From: UBA2779 sp965232615
GTDB lineage: Bacteria > Spirochaetota > Spirochaetia > DSM-2461
Assembly (NCBI GenBank): GCA_965232615.1
Contig: OZ246985.1
Span: 186,001 to 250,000 of the forward strand
DNA length: 64,000 nucleotides
Direction: 5' to 3'
The number at the start of each line of letters is the position of its first letter. The stretch's first letter is position 1. Positions 18,420 through 27,043 of this stretch are shown piece after piece. The notes beneath the pieces are model-generated. The model saw nothing but the letters and a program-made list of their open reading frames with translations. It made no database searches and was not told the DNA's origin. Made by a program: the position numbers and the translations under genes.

Positions 18420-19208
18420 CTACTGATAGCTGTGCTCCAACCGGGGATACATCCCGTTTTTAACTTCACTGCAAAAGGATTTGATGGCGTCCCTGAAAAT
18501 CTCTTTTCCATCAAGATAATGTTTCAAGAATTTCGGATTCATACTGGTTAAGCCCAACATATCCTGCCAAACCAGCACCTGTCCATCCACACCGGGACCC
18601 GCACCAATTCCTATTGTCGGTATGTTCAATTTTTTAGAGATACGGGTAGCCAGTTCATGGGGGATACATTCCAGTACCATGGAAAAACAACCAAGATCCT
18701 CCAATTCCAGGGCCTGGGCAAAGATGATTTCAGCCACCGCTTCTTCTCTGCCTTGAACTCTGTAGCCCCCGATGGCATGAACTGATTGCGGGGTTAGACC
18801 TAAATGCCCCATCACTGGAACCCCGGACTCCACAATGTGAGTTATAATTTCCTGATGACCTGTGACCCCCTCAATTTTTACCGCAGATGCTCCAGCTTTC
18901 ATCAGGGCATCAACAGCTTTCATTGCTTCTATCACACCTTTTCGGTAGCTTAAGAACGGCATGTCGGAAACTGTGAGTTTGTCCGGAGCTCCTCGGGTAA
19001 CGGCGGCTGTATGTAAGGCCATCAGTTCACTCGTGGCATAAACAGTGGAGGGAAATCCATACATTACCATGGCAAGGCTGTCTCCTACCAGCAGGCAGTC
19101 AATCAAAGAATCATTGAACACACCTGCTATTGTGTAGTCATAGGCCGTTACTACAGTAATCTTTTCACCACTTTCTTTCTGCTTCTTAAACTCTAAAACA
19201 GTCTTCAT
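18420..19208 (-). CDS. panB: 3-methyl-2-oxobutanoate hydroxymethyltransferase
   Basis: 262 residues, normal length. Metal-binding and catalytic motifs are visible: VTAYDYTIA, CLLVGDSLAMV, GHLGLTPQSVHAIGGY and IGIGAGPGVDGQVLVW. It transfers a hydroxymethyl group from methylene-tetrahydrofolate to make ketopantoate. It is first in the pan/coa operon. Confidence 0.96.
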   Translation of the reverse strand: MKTVLEFKKQKESGEKITVVTAYDYTIAGVFNDSLIDCLLVGDSLAMVMYGFPSTVYATSELMALHTAAVTRGAPDKLTVSDMPFLSYRKGVIEAMKAVDALMKAGASAVKIEGVTGHQEIITHIVESGVPVMGHLGLTPQSVHAIGGYRVQGREEAVAEIIFAQALELEDLGCFSMVLECIPHELATRISKKLNIPTIGIGAGPGVDGQVLVWQDMLGLTSMNPKFLKHYLDGKEIFRDAIKSFCSEVKNGMYPRLEHSYQ

Positions 19209-19272
19209 CGTACCTCTTGTGACAAGGTTATAAGTCTACCTGGCTGTAAGGTCAAGTATTGTCAACTGAGTT

Positions 19273-19929
19273 TCAGAAATGGGTAATGGGTATAAGCTCT
19301 GAACTGGGGAGAAATGGGATGAGTTCTGTTTTCTGGTAATCAGGATTGTCCAGCGACCAGGATAAACTGTAGCGTTTTTCATTCCATTCCATTTCATAGC
19401 TTTGAATGCCTGGAGAGACTTCAATCATATCAGGAGTTTCACCCAGATCCCAGATACTTTTTCCATACATTTTCAACCAGGCTTCTTTTCGAGTCCAGAT
19501 TGTATAGAAGTTCTGAAAACACATTGAATCCTGCAGTAAAATCTGCTCTTTTTCTCGGAACCACGATTCCATTATCAAACTGAAGTTTCGTTTCTTCTGT
19601 AATTCCAGATCCAATCCAATCGCTGCAGTAGAGTAAGCACAAAAGGCGAAATCTCCACTATGGGAAAGATTGAAATACCAACCCTCCGGCTGAAGTACTA
19701 CGGGTTTCCCTGAGGACTCAAGGCTGATATCCACCCTGGAATTCATGGACAGGGAGACTAAACGCTGTTCAATACTAGCATTGCGATTTCTGGCTGACTG
19801 GAAATGAGTATCTGTGGATAAATTCCAGCAGTCAAGGTAGATTTTTAACATGGAGTGTTCATCCTCAGAGTACCTCTGGAAAACAGCTTCAGGTAATTGA
19901 CGAAGAGATTCTCGTCTGTCTGGATGCAA
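19273..19929 (-). CDS. 4'-phosphopantetheinyl transferase (Sfp type)
   Basis: 218 residues. The two family signatures are present: IGLDLELQ (Mg-binding Asp) and FYTIWTRKEAWLKMYG (the WxxKEA motif), with FNLSHSGDF upstream. It moves 4'-phosphopantetheine from CoA onto carrier proteins. It lies 64 bp upstream of panB on the same strand, so CoA synthesis and CoA use for carrier-protein activation may be co-expressed. No carrier protein or synthase is nearby. Confidence 0.9.
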   Translation of the reverse strand: MHPDRRESLRQLPEAVFQRYSEDEHSMLKIYLDCWNLSTDTHFQSARNRNASIEQRLVSLSMNSRVDISLESSGKPVVLQPEGWYFNLSHSGDFAFCAYSTAAIGLDLELQKKRNFSLIMESWFREKEQILLQDSMCFQNFYTIWTRKEAWLKMYGKSIWDLGETPDMIEVSPGIQSYEMEWNEKRYSLSWSLDNPDYQKTELIPFLPSSELIPITHF

Positions 19930-19974
19930 CCGGGCTGCGTGAGCATTCTGTCAGCATTTTAATAAAAGTTCAAG

Positions 19975-19998
19975 TCTTGTGGTTTTTTAGAGGTGTCC
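19975..19998. mobile_element. Solitary MITE right end
   Basis: The sequence GGTTTTTTAGAGGTGTCCC is one inverted terminal repeat without an obvious partner upstream. The apparent N-terminal extension of the next gene reads through it, which supports an internal start for that gene. Confidence 0.55.
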
Positions 19999-20081
19999 CT
20001 TACTATGTTATAACGAGCTTGACATGGTTTTTTGTTGCATTAACAAGCTTTCTGACACTATATTTATCCTGGAATCTATTG

Positions 20082-20756
20082 ATGAGTTTTGGCGCATACA
20101 TCCTCAATTTTTTTGAAACACTTACTCCGCCGAAAAATATCCCCGACGATGTGGAAATACTCTGGCCTTACAGTAATCCGGAAGTAAAAAGGGTGATGCA
20201 GCATTTCTATTCCAGGTTTTTCAATGATACCGACAAACGGATATTTCTCATCGGTATAAATCCAGGTCGCTTTGGTGCAGGGGTAACCGGAATCTGTTTC
20301 ACTGATCCAATTCGCCTGACCGGGGATTGCTGTATAGATCATTCCATAATCGGCGGACGGGAGCTTTCAAGTGATTTCGTGTACAGGATGATCTCCGCTT
20401 TCGGCGGTGTTTCTGCCTTTTATCAGCGTTTTTACATAACGGCATTGAGTCCTGTAGGATTTATTCGAAACGGTAAAAATCTTAATTACTACGATGTGAA
20501 AGGGCTGCCGGCACAACTGGATGAGTGGATGGCCTCTGTTATGGAGAAGCAGATTGCAGTTGGAGCAAATAGATCGACTGCATTCTGCATGGGGCAGGGA
20601 ACCAACTTCAGATACCTCAGGGACTTCAATGAACGTCACCATTTTTTCAAACGAATTGAACCGCTTCCCCATCCCCGTTGGATTATGCAGTATAATCACA
20701 GGCAACTGAATAAATATATTCAACTCTACATCGACAAACTGCATACGGTAGGTTAA
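20082..20756 (+). CDS. SMUG2-like (DUF4918) uracil-DNA glycosylase family protein
   Basis: 224 residues from ATG 20082. The motif LIGINPGRFGAGVTGICF corresponds to the first active-site loop of SMUG1-type glycosylases (NPGxxG), and PLPHPRW is in the position of the DNA-intercalation motif (HPSPR in SMUG1). The family excises uracil or damaged pyrimidines. A longer frame starts at 19977, but those residues lie over a MITE end and look like a spurious membrane segment, so I trimmed them. The next gene starts 10 bases after the stop. Confidence 0.8.
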   Translation: MSFGAYILNFFETLTPPKNIPDDVEILWPYSNPEVKRVMQHFYSRFFNDTDKRIFLIGINPGRFGAGVTGICFTDPIRLTGDCCIDHSIIGGRELSSDFVYRMISAFGGVSAFYQRFYITALSPVGFIRNGKNLNYYDVKGLPAQLDEWMASVMEKQIAVGANRSTAFCMGQGTNFRYLRDFNERHHFFKRIEPLPHPRWIMQYNHRQLNKYIQLYIDKLHTVG

Positions 20757-20766
20757 TATCTACTTC

Positions 20767-21984
20767 ATGGTCACAAAATCACTACTCTGTAAAGGACATC
20801 TCATCGACTCAGGATTACTCTCAAGAATTCTTGGCATCATTCTTGATGAAGGGGCCGACTACGAGATTACACACTTCAATATTGGCAAGGTTCCAGACCA
20901 GGAATCGTCTCTGCAGCTGATGCTGAAAGCTGAGGATAACAACCTTCTGGAAACTGTCGCGAGAAAATTGACAGCTCTGGGTGTGCAGGTAGAGGGGGAA
21001 AGTGAAGCCGTCTGGGTTGAAGTGATTCGAGACAAAGCCGCTCCCGAAGACTTCTACTCGACAACGAACCACCGTACCGAGGTCTATACAGGAGGTCAGT
21101 GGGTCGAGGTAAAAAAACAGCGTATGGACGCTTCCATAGTACTAAGGGAGAACGGACTCGAATGTGTGAAACTCAGGGAATTGATAAGAGGCGACTATGT
21201 TCTAACCGGATCGGACTCGGTTCGGGTTCATCCTCCGGAGATTAAAGGTGCCAGTGACTCCTTTTCCTTCATGGCAAATGATGTTTCATCAGAAAGAAAC
21301 GCCACTCAATCTGCAGAAAAAATCGCTGCACAGATGCAGGAAATTCGATCGAATGGTGGTAAAATCGTTGCTGTTGCCGGACCGGTAGTGGTGCATACGG
21401 GTGGCACTGATGCCCTGGCTACACTTGTACGGAAGGGCTGGATAAACGCTTTTCTGGGTGGCAATGCCATTGCTGTCCATGATTTGGAATCTCAACTGTA
21501 CGGCACATCACTTGGGGTCGATCTTGTTACAGGACAGCCTACTCATGAGGGACATAAACACCACATGATGGCTATAAACAAAGTATACAGCTATGGTTCT
21601 ATCAGGAAAATGATGGATGCTGGAGTACTGACTTCTGGATTGATGTACGAACTTCTTCAGACCAGTATCCCATTTTGTCTGGCTGGTTCCATAAGAGATG
21701 ATGGCCCCCTGCCGGAAACTGAGATGGATATGATCAAGGCTCAGAATGCCTATGCTGAGATAATTTCCGGGGCTGACATGATTATGATGCTGTCAACCAT
21801 GCTCCATTCTATTGGAACAGGCAACATGACACCGAGCTGGGTTAAAACCGTCTGTATTGATATCAATCCTGCTGTAGTTACCAAGCTTGCAGACAGAGGA
21901 AGCAATCATACTGTTGGAGTTGTCAGTGATGTTGGATTGTTCCTGCGTACACTGGTTTCATGCTTGAGAACACAGGTCAATTGA
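20767..21984 (+). CDS. LOR/SDH-like protein (TIGR00300 type; possible ornithine cyclodeaminase)
   Basis: 405 residues. The N-terminal ~100 residues look like the LOR/saccharopine-dehydrogenase-associated domain; the C-terminal part has an NAD-type fold region with KIVAVAGPVVVHTGGTDAL and conserved GHKHHMMAINKV. Members of TIGR00300 include an archaeal ornithine cyclodeaminase that makes proline from ornithine, so amino-acid catabolism is the best guess. No other arginine or proline genes adjoin. It follows the SMUG2-like gene by 10 bases and is convergent with rpmB, ending directly beside its stop. Confidence 0.75.
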   Translation: MVTKSLLCKGHLIDSGLLSRILGIILDEGADYEITHFNIGKVPDQESSLQLMLKAEDNNLLETVARKLTALGVQVEGESEAVWVEVIRDKAAPEDFYSTTNHRTEVYTGGQWVEVKKQRMDASIVLRENGLECVKLRELIRGDYVLTGSDSVRVHPPEIKGASDSFSFMANDVSSERNATQSAEKIAAQMQEIRSNGGKIVAVAGPVVVHTGGTDALATLVRKGWINAFLGGNAIAVHDLESQLYGTSLGVDLVTGQPTHEGHKHHMMAINKVYSYGSIRKMMDAGVLTSGLMYELLQTSIPFCLAGSIRDDGPLPETEMDMIKAQNAYAEIISGADMIMMLSTMLHSIGTGNMTPSWVKTVCIDINPAVVTKLADRGSNHTVGVVSDVGLFLRTLVSCLRTQVN

Positions 21985-22212
21985 TCAGGCCTTGACAATT
22001 TTCCCGGTTTTAAGGCACCGAGCACATATCTTGATGGATCTGGGTTTCCCTTCCACCAGAGCCTTTACCTTCATCAAATTAGGTTTAAACAGACGCTTTG
22101 TTTTTACACCGATGTGCTGACCCGCACCCCCCTGTTTCTTTGGTAAACCTTTTCTGGGGACATTGTTCCCTGAGATGGTACCTTTTCCACATATTACACA
22201 TTTCCTGGACAT
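21985..22212 (-). CDS. rpmB: Ribosomal protein bL28
   Basis: 75 residues. The CVICGKG start and the C-terminal CARCLKTGKIV give two CxxC pairs, the zinc-binding form of bL28; the middle has the GQHIGVKTKRLFKPN region. It is part of the large subunit. It stands alone between two convergently or separately transcribed genes. Confidence 0.96.
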   Translation of the reverse strand: MSRKCVICGKGTISGNNVPRKGLPKKQGGAGQHIGVKTKRLFKPNLMKVKALVEGKPRSIKICARCLKTGKIVKA

Positions 22213-22265
22213 TTATTCACCTTTCAACGGATGTATCCTAGTCATATCTCAGATTTTTGTAAAGC

Positions 22266-23045
22266 CTATTCTTCTGATTTCAATGCAAATACTCCGGAAG
22301 CCAGTAATTCGGCAATTTCGCGTTTTCGTTCAAATGGAAGTTCAGGATCTTCCCTGAGAAGGCTTGCCCAGCTAGCTTCAAATCCCTCAGGAAGAATATC
22401 CAGCAAGAAAAGTGAAGCTGTCAGGTCGCGTGGGCCCGGGAGAAAAACATGATTCAGGGCAAAAAGAAGCTCTGCAACAGATTTCAGAAATCCAGCCATT
22501 GAGAGATGGAAATATAGAGCATCAGCCTTGAATGAGCTTGCCGCAAGATCACCAAAATAATGGTCGATTTTGCTGTGGCAGGATTCTATCCACACAGTCC
22601 AGAAGGATTCCGGAAGAGAATCAAGTGTTTGCCTGACATCAGCAATCCATTCATCACGAGTCCAAACCACAGTTCCAGTTGCCAGACGGTGAAAGAAATA
22701 AGTACCCTGTTCCATCGACAACCATTTATCACTATTCAATGAATCAAGAATTTCTTCAACACGATGGCAATCTTTATAAGAAATACGGACAGGCATATCG
22801 TTGAGAACAAAGCGGTCTTTCGCTCCAGTATGGGAGGATTCATAATACTGCGCATCGGGAAACAGACGGACTCGCTCATCATCGTCTGGAATACTTCCAT
22901 CAAGGAACACATCCATGGTGATGGAGAAATTGGGATCATACACATCTCGTTCAACAAAGTGCTGCAATATAACAGCTCTCACACCGCTCCAGGTGCTAAT
23001 AACTTCAGCGATTTCAGAAACATTGTGACTCACTTTCGTTTTCAT
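22266..23045 (-). CDS. DUF4037-like nucleotidyltransferase-fold protein
   Basis: 259 residues. Acidic pairs in FSITMDVFLDGSIPDDDE resemble a nucleotidyltransferase core, and ALNHVFLPGPRD near residue 200 resembles the conserved segment of DUF4037-type proteins. A canonical GS-x-DxD motif is not obvious, so catalytic activity is uncertain. It is upstream of rpmB on the same strand (53 bp). Confidence 0.6.
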   Translation of the reverse strand: MKTKVSHNVSEIAEVISTWSGVRAVILQHFVERDVYDPNFSITMDVFLDGSIPDDDERVRLFPDAQYYESSHTGAKDRFVLNDMPVRISYKDCHRVEEILDSLNSDKWLSMEQGTYFFHRLATGTVVWTRDEWIADVRQTLDSLPESFWTVWIESCHSKIDHYFGDLAASSFKADALYFHLSMAGFLKSVAELLFALNHVFLPGPRDLTASLFLLDILPEGFEASWASLLREDPELPFERKREIAELLASGVFALKSEE

Positions 23046-23091
23046 ATTCCATCCTTGCCATTAGTGATATAGAATCAAGTATAAGTCTAAC

Positions 23092-23694
23092 ATGAAAACC
23101 AATCAAACGTCACCCTCAGGAAAACTCTATTGCACATGTCTTCTTACACCTCAGGCTGTCAATATCCCTGTACAGAAACTCAAAGAGGAACATTTTACTC
23201 TGGGAAGAATCCCGGCGCCCCTACCTCCCCTGCTCCCCATTCTTTATTCGTCCAGTCTGCCATCTCCCCCTGTTTCTGGATTACTTCCCGGATGTGAGCA
23301 ACCAATCGCTCTGCACTCTTCGTTGAAACTTTCCTACAATGCCCAATGGATTATATGGCCTGTGGATGCCGGTACCTGGTTTATTACTCTACAGAAGACC
23401 CTGTACAAAGAACCCCCATCCCACCTTCCTGACAGTCTTTTCCCACTGCTGGAAGGTATTCCTATAGCATACAATTCACAACCCGATAAAAATCTTCCGA
23501 TTGCTCAACCCGTTGAGACAGTGAATTGGCGATCACTCAACCTTGCATGTTTCTCCATCAGGTATAATCCTGAGCGGTTGTGGTTTCTTTCAACATACTG
23601 GCGGGAAGAATGGAGACGCAGGCTCGCCCGCGCCCCACAGAAAAGAACTTGCTTGCCTAACTCTGTCGATTCTGCTACCTTGCCATCATCATGA
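23092..23694 (+). CDS. Hypothetical protein, coupled to a DtxR-like gene
   Basis: 200 residues, proline rich in the first third, with no family I recognise and no membrane segment. Its TGA overlaps the next ATG (ATGA at 23691), which supports that both frames are real and translated together. It is divergent from the DUF4037-like gene, with about 46 bp between. Confidence 0.5.
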   Translation: MKTNQTSPSGKLYCTCLLTPQAVNIPVQKLKEEHFTLGRIPAPLPPLLPILYSSSLPSPPVSGLLPGCEQPIALHSSLKLSYNAQWIIWPVDAGTWFITLQKTLYKEPPSHLPDSLFPLLEGIPIAYNSQPDKNLPIAQPVETVNWRSLNLACFSIRYNPERLWFLSTYWREEWRRRLARAPQKRTCLPNSVDSATLPSS

Positions 23695-24140
23695 GAGAAT
23701 TTGAAAAGCTTACCCCGAAAGGAATGATACAGGCCAAAAAAATATTCAAGCGCCATGAAATCCTGACTGAATTCTTCAAAACAGCCCTGGGTCTGGAAGG
23801 GAAAGAAATAGTGGCAACCTCTAAAAAACCTTATTTCGTTTTTGGCTTGATCTTTTTCCTCGCTGCTACGTTGTCAAAATGCTCACGTAGCCCAGCTACG
23901 CTCCGCTTTTGCCGCCTTGCATCAAGAAAAAATTTAATCAGGTGTGTACCGCAGGGCGTAGCCCGAGGAACACACCGCCACTGCGCCAAATTCCAAAAAC
24001 GGATTTTTAGAGGTGCCCTGGTGGAACAATCCTGTCGGATCGAACACATTATCACTCAGGAAACAACTGATCGAATTGTAAATCTGACTCGCTGGCTACA
24101 GGCTAACGCCAGAGGTATAACTCCCGGAACTGTCATATAA
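23691..24140 (+). CDS. DtxR/MntR-like dimerisation domain without HTH, interrupted in frame by a MITE
   Basis: The first 41 residues (EKLTPKGMIQAKKIFKRHEI…) and the last ~41 (EQSCRIEHIITQETTDRIVN…) match the wing and dimerisation/metal-binding region of DtxR-family repressors (the H, E and C metal ligands are in RHEIL and CRIEH). Between them the MITE at 23813-24018 adds 210 bp, exactly 70 codons, leaving the frame open. The N-terminal helix-turn-helix is missing: the upstream frame has a stop at 23658 and the start is an ATGA overlap. It could be a DNA-binding-less partner, or a gene already crippled. pyrK follows 4 bases after its stop. Confidence 0.6.
   Translation: MREFEKLTPKGMIQAKKIFKRHEILTEFFKTALGLEGKEIVATSKKPYFVFGLIFFLAATLSKCSRSPATLRFCRLASRKNLIRCVPQGVARGTHRHCAKFQKRIFRGALVEQSCRIEHIITQETTDRIVNLTRWLQANARGITPGTVI
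23813..24018. mobile_element. MITE inserted in the DtxR-like gene
   Basis: 206 bp from GGCAACCTCTAAAAAACC to TTTTTAGAGGTGCCC. The inner hairpin is the variant with GTGTGTACCGCAGGGCGTAG. Near repeats TAGTGG and TGGTGG at the borders may mark the target, but no exact 4-bp duplication is clear. Confidence 0.8.
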
Positions 24141-24144
24141 AAAA

Positions 24145-24924
24145 ATGACCTCCAACTGTATCCAACAGACCGGAAGAATACTCTCCAATGAAACGATTGC
24201 CCGTGGTTGCAAAGAAATTTATATCTATTGGGATGGTACAGGACCATCACCCAAACCTGGTCAGTTCCTTACGATATTACCAGGTAACTACCCCTTGACC
24301 CTCCTGCGCCGCCCCTTTGCGTATTCCGATATCGGGGAATCAAGTATTGCTTTTATTTATGAAATCAGAGGTTCAGCCACCAGGGATCTGGCCGCGATGA
24401 ATAATTGCGGCGAGGTTAACTGGATCGGTCCTCTGGGCTCATTTTTTCCCCTGCCGGACCTGGATCAACGGCCCATTCTTGTCGCTGGCGGGGTTGGAAT
24501 CGGACCAATGTACTTCTTTTCAGCTGTCCTTGTTCAACATGGATTCACTCCTCTGGTTGTTATGGGGAACCGAAGTGCAGACCTTCTGCCCTCCCTGAAT
24601 TGGCCTCCGGAAGTTGAATTACGGTTGTGCACGGAAGATGGCAGTATAGGTATCACCGGCACTGTACTTGATGGGGTGTCACAGGCAGATGTGGGTAATG
24701 CGGTTTTTTACAGCTGCGGTCCTTTGCCCATGATGGCCACTATTCATCGCCTTGCCATGGATTCAAACCGTCCGTCATGGGTGGCTATGGAGGAAATAAT
24801 GGCTTGCGGAGTTGGTGCGTGTCAGGGCTGTGCCGTTCCGGTGGTCGATCAGAATAACCAGACGGCGTATAGACGAGCCTGTCTGGAGGGGTCCGTCTTT
24901 GATTCCAGGGCCTTAAAATGGTGA
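24145..24924 (+). CDS. pyrK: Dihydroorotate dehydrogenase electron-transfer subunit
   Basis: 259 residues of the ferredoxin-reductase type. RRPFAYSDIG is the FAD-binding region, LVAGGVGIGPMYFF the NAD-binding loop, and the C-terminal CGVGACQGCAVPV with a later Cys in RRACLEG binds the 2Fe-2S cluster. It passes electrons from dihydroorotate oxidation to NAD. It overlaps pyrD by 7 bases, the standard arrangement of the class 1B enzyme. Confidence 0.93.
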   Translation: MTSNCIQQTGRILSNETIARGCKEIYIYWDGTGPSPKPGQFLTILPGNYPLTLLRRPFAYSDIGESSIAFIYEIRGSATRDLAAMNNCGEVNWIGPLGSFFPLPDLDQRPILVAGGVGIGPMYFFSAVLVQHGFTPLVVMGNRSADLLPSLNWPPEVELRLCTEDGSIGITGTVLDGVSQADVGNAVFYSCGPLPMMATIHRLAMDSNRPSWVAMEEIMACGVGACQGCAVPVVDQNNQTAYRRACLEGSVFDSRALKW

Positions 24925-25835
24925 ATCCCACAATAGATCTCAGCGTGCAGATCTCAGGCAAAATCCTCCCAAACCCCGTGACAGTGGCATCAGGCGTCTT
25001 TGGTTTCGGTGAGGAATACGCTTCTCTGATTAATTACAGTTCCCTTGGTGGCATTTTTACCAAGGCCGTAACCCCTGAACCCCGTGTCGGCAACAGACCA
25101 CCTCGATTGACTGAAACTCCAGCAGGATTAATCAATGCCATCGGACTGGCCAATCCTGGTCTGAAGGCTTTTCTGCAGGAGAAGCTTCCAGTTATTCAAA
25201 ACCTGTCATGTCCGGTTATTGTCAATGTTGCCGGTGCTGTTGAATCCGATTACGTTCAAGTGTGTGAAGCCATGAATGAATGTGATTCTGTGTGGGGGGT
25301 AGAACTCAATGTGTCCTGTCCCAATGTGAATCATGGAGGAATCGCTTTTGGAACCGATCCCGAAGTGTTGGAAAAACTGGTCAAGGCTGTACGGGAAGCC
25401 ATAGCCAAACCCCTTATTGTCAAACTTTCACCCAATGTAACAGATATAGCCGAGTTGGCAAGGGTGGCTGTTGGTACTGGTGCCGATGCCCTCTCCTGTA
25501 TCAATACCCTCGTTGGGATGAAGGTTGATATTCAGCACCGTCAACCCATTATTCCCAGGGGAACGGGCGGTCTGTCCGGCCCGGCGATTCGTCCTGTAGG
25601 TGTTGGTGCTGTATGGAAAGTGACCCGGGCCGTTGATGCTCCCGTTATTGGCGTAGGAGGCATTGCCTGTGCTGACGATGCCCTGGAATACTTTCTGGCA
25701 GGTGCATCGGCTATACAGATTGGGACAGCTCTTTTCTCTGAACCTGATACTCCGGCCAGAGTTCTGGATGGAATAATGAAGTACATGGAAGGGGAGGGAT
25801 TCAAAAAGATCTCAGATCTGCACGGCTGGTGTTAA
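24918..25835 (+). CDS. pyrD: Dihydroorotate dehydrogenase (class 1B) catalytic subunit
   Basis: 305 residues. The FMN barrel motifs are NVSCPNVNHGG (active-site Cys loop), IVKLSPNV, and GGLSGPAIRPVGVGAV near the phosphate site, with GVGGIACADDALEY at the end. It oxidises dihydroorotate to orotate in pyrimidine synthesis with PyrK. Its stop overlaps the 3' end of the convergent sugar dehydrogenase gene by 4 bases. Confidence 0.95.
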   Translation: MVNPTIDLSVQISGKILPNPVTVASGVFGFGEEYASLINYSSLGGIFTKAVTPEPRVGNRPPRLTETPAGLINAIGLANPGLKAFLQEKLPVIQNLSCPVIVNVAGAVESDYVQVCEAMNECDSVWGVELNVSCPNVNHGGIAFGTDPEVLEKLVKAVREAIAKPLIVKLSPNVTDIAELARVAVGTGADALSCINTLVGMKVDIQHRQPIIPRGTGGLSGPAIRPVGVGAVWKVTRAVDAPVIGVGGIACADDALEYFLAGASAIQIGTALFSEPDTPARVLDGIMKYMEGEGFKKISDLHGWC

Positions 25836-27001
25836 TCTGCATCAGGTTCCAGCCGGTATAATGCGCCCTTTTTTGAATCAGTTAGCACATAGATGTAACC
25901 ATCGAAACTGCTACGGACATCTCGGATTCGTCCTATGCGTTTTTTAAGCAATTCTTCCTGATGGACAACTTTGTTTCCCTTCAAGACCAAGCGACGTAGA
26001 TGCTGACCTGCCAGGGCACCTGCAAAAAGATTGCCTTTCCACTCAGGAAATAATGTTCCTGTGTAGAATGATAACCCTGACGGAGCAATGGAAGGAACCC
26101 AGTAGATAACAGGGTCAACAAAACCTTCGGCAGTGGTGTGATGACTGATGATACTGCCGTCATAATTGATACCATGTGTCACTTTCGGCCAGCCATAATT
26201 GGCTCCCTTCATCAGGATGTTTATTTCATCGCCACCTTTTGGGCCGTGTTCATGCAGCCACATTTTTCCGGTCACAGGGTGTTTTGCCAAACCTTGAGCA
26301 TTTCGATGACCGTAGCTCCACACTTCCGGAACCCCCTTGCCTTCACCAGAGGTACCAGGAGCAAAAGGGTTGTCTGTGGGAATTGAACCATCGGGGTTGA
26401 GCCGAAGCACACTTCCAGCAGGATCGAGAGGATTCTGAGCCCTATTCATGGTGCCGCGTTCACCCAGAGTGATATAGAGATAGCCCTTATTGTCAAAAGC
26501 TGATCGGGAACCGAAATGAATTCCTCCCGTACTTTTAGGGTAGGCACTGTAGATTATTTCAACCTCTTTCAACTCCGGTGAAGGGCTAAAAACACCATCG
26601 AGTCGTCCTCGGGCAACAGCGGTGCTGTAAAGACCGGATTTCTCTTCGGCAAAACTCAGATAGATCAGTGAATCTTTTCTGTAATCAGGGGAAATAATAA
26701 CATCCAGGAGGCCGCCCTGTCCAATGACTGCAACTCTGGGTACTCCCCTGACCTCCTTCGCGGATTTACCATCCACCAGGAGCAAGTTGCCCGTTTTTTC
26801 TGTTACAAGAATCCTGCCGTCTGGAAGAATGGCCATCCCCCAGGGACGTGATAAACCACCGATAATGCGTCTGGCAATAAAATCCCCCCGCTCAGAGCTT
26901 TCTTTGATGTACTGCTGGGAGTGAACTGGTATATTGATCCATAAGAATACTGTGGTCAAGACGATGAATGCCTGTTTTACTGTCATTCTACGTGGTAACA
27001 T
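25832..27001 (-). CDS. PQQ-type sugar (glucose/sorbosone) dehydrogenase, secreted
   Basis: 389 residues with a signal peptide (about 1-28). It shows the six-bladed propeller features of the soluble glucose dehydrogenase/YliI group: GGLSRPWGMAILPDGRILVTEK, the SFAEEK turn, and WLHEHGPKGGDEINI, whose His and Gly-Asp-Glu residues line the cofactor site. It oxidises aldose sugars in the periplasm; whether this host makes PQQ is not shown here. Confidence 0.87.
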   Translation of the reverse strand: MLPRRMTVKQAFIVLTTVFLWINIPVHSQQYIKESSERGDFIARRIIGGLSRPWGMAILPDGRILVTEKTGNLLLVDGKSAKEVRGVPRVAVIGQGGLLDVIISPDYRKDSLIYLSFAEEKSGLYSTAVARGRLDGVFSPSPELKEVEIIYSAYPKSTGGIHFGSRSAFDNKGYLYITLGERGTMNRAQNPLDPAGSVLRLNPDGSIPTDNPFAPGTSGEGKGVPEVWSYGHRNAQGLAKHPVTGKMWLHEHGPKGGDEINILMKGANYGWPKVTHGINYDGSIISHHTTAEGFVDPVIYWVPSIAPSGLSFYTGTLFPEWKGNLFAGALAGQHLRRLVLKGNKVVHQEELLKKRIGRIRDVRSSFDGYIYVLTDSKKGALYRLEPDAD

Positions 27002-27043
27002 GGATTTCTCCTCCTGTTTGAAATAATGCCTCTTCCAACTTTC

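Noticed and set aside
20082..20756. Extended N-terminus of the SMUG2-like protein with a membrane helix
   Set aside because: The extension is encoded by MITE end and intergenic sequence; an internal ATG fits the family start.
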